5,842 nucleotides of DNA, from positions 1 to 5,842 of the forward strand of contig DOOK01000423.1 of assembly GCA_003512805.1 (NCBI GenBank), written 5' to 3'. Source of the stretch: Erwinia sp. GTDB taxonomy: Bacteria > Pseudomonadota > Gammaproteobacteria > Enterobacterales > Enterobacteriaceae. The notes beneath the pieces are model-generated. The model saw nothing but the letters and a program-made list of their open reading frames with translations. It searched no databases and was not told the DNA's origin. The position numbers were made by a program, and so were the translations under genes. This document shows positions 5,464 through 5,842 of this stretch, piece after piece. How positions within the stretch are numbered: the first letter of the stretch is position 1; every line of letters starts with the position of its first letter.

Positions 5464-5799
5464 TCAGTCAAAGACGGATTCCAGGTAGCGCTCCAGCGCG
5501 GCACGCGAGCTGAAGCCGTGCGGGATGCCATAGTGATCCCGGCTGTCGCCAACCAGGTACATAGGAAACTGCACGTAGTGCTCGCAGGTTTTAATTTCGT
5601 TAGCGGGTTCCGCAAAGCTGTGGCTTTTTTCCTTTAGCGTGGGATGGATGACCAGTGCGGTGCGTCCCAGACGCGCTTCGCGGTTAACGTACACATAGCT
5701 GTCGCCTCGGCGATATCCGTAAGCTTTCGCGGTGACCGCGTCCATTTCAAATCCCGCTTTTTCCAGTACGCGAGCGACCTCATCAGGGCGTAGATACAT
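5464..5799 (-). CDS. ygaC: YgaC family protein (DUF2002), function unknown
   Basis: This 111-residue protein begins [17 protein letters not shown] and carries [20 protein letters not shown] (25-44), [13 protein letters not shown] (47-59) and [18 protein letters not shown] (89-106). These match my memory of E. coli/Salmonella YgaC, a small cytoplasmic protein with a solved fold and no known reaction; ygaC is reported to be Fur-regulated in E. coli. The frame stays open to an upstream GTG at 5832, but I chose the ATG at 5799 because the family starts MYLRP and GAGG lies seven bases before it. It is transcribed toward mmuP, 115 bases away, with no clear terminator between them, so some read-through into mmuPM is possible. 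No Fur box is visible in the 43 bases left upstream. In E. coli its neighbour is ygaM, not mmuP. Confidence 0.93.
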   Translation of the reverse strand: MYLRPDEVARVLEKAGFEMDAVTAKAYGYRRGDSYVYVNREARLGRTALVIHPTLKEKSHSFAEPANEIKTCEHYVQFPMYLVGDSRDHYGIPHGFSSRAALERYLESVFD

Positions 5800-5842
5800 G
5801 CTTAATCCTCTAATACTTGCCAACTCCGTCACCTTACCTTAG

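Noticed and set aside
5464..5832. An N-terminally extended ygaC starting at GTG 5832.
   Set aside because: An AAGG lies nearby, but the extra 11 residues are not in the family as I know it, and the ATG at 5799 has a better-placed GAGG.

Overview
The window looks like chromosomal DNA of a member of the Enterobacterales. Every recognisable protein is a close relative of an Escherichia/Salmonella core gene: PmrB, PmrR, Tsx, SpeG, MmuM, MmuP and YgaC. The gene order is unlike E. coli K-12, where as far as I recall these genes lie at separate loci. That fits a related genus (Erwinia/Pantoea-like or another enterobacterium), but I cannot fix the genus by eye. I see no transposase, integrase, tRNA, rRNA or CRISPR array.

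Left part (1-300): the last 42 codons of a PmrB/BasS-type sensor kinase run in from the left edge. Facing them, 7 bases away, is a 32-residue membrane peptide gene (138-236, minus strand) that I identify as pmrR, the PmrA-activated peptide inhibitor of LpxT. Its upstream DNA holds a perfect tandem CTTAAT-N5-CTTAAT PmrA box and an inverted repeat that contains its Shine-Dalgarno sequence. This end of the window is therefore a lipid A modification control locus.

Middle left (300-919): about 600 bases with no firmly supported gene. It includes a minus-strand stretch (280-507) with two weak micro-ORFs, two adjacent AT-rich inverted repeats (530-563), and the control region of tsx. That region holds a full-consensus PurR box, a near-perfect CRP site, a 16-bp palindrome overlapping the CRP site, and a TTGACA -35 element.

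Centre (920-2923): tsx (nucleoside channel), with its own terminator, is followed on the same strand by speG (spermidine acetyltransferase). speG converges on an unnamed lipoprotein gene across a strong hairpin.

Right part (2969-5842): the minus-strand operon mmuP-mmuM takes up S-methylmethionine and uses it to methylate homocysteine to methionine. The two genes overlap by 14 bases, follow a promoter with MetJ met boxes just downstream, and end at a hairpin. ygaC lies upstream in the same direction, with its promoter region largely cut off by the window edge.

The genes form four independent units: lipid A control, nucleoside uptake, polyamine detoxification and methionine salvage. The most noteworthy content is regulatory and small: the pmrR peptide and its control region, the layered tsx control region, and the mmuPM met boxes.
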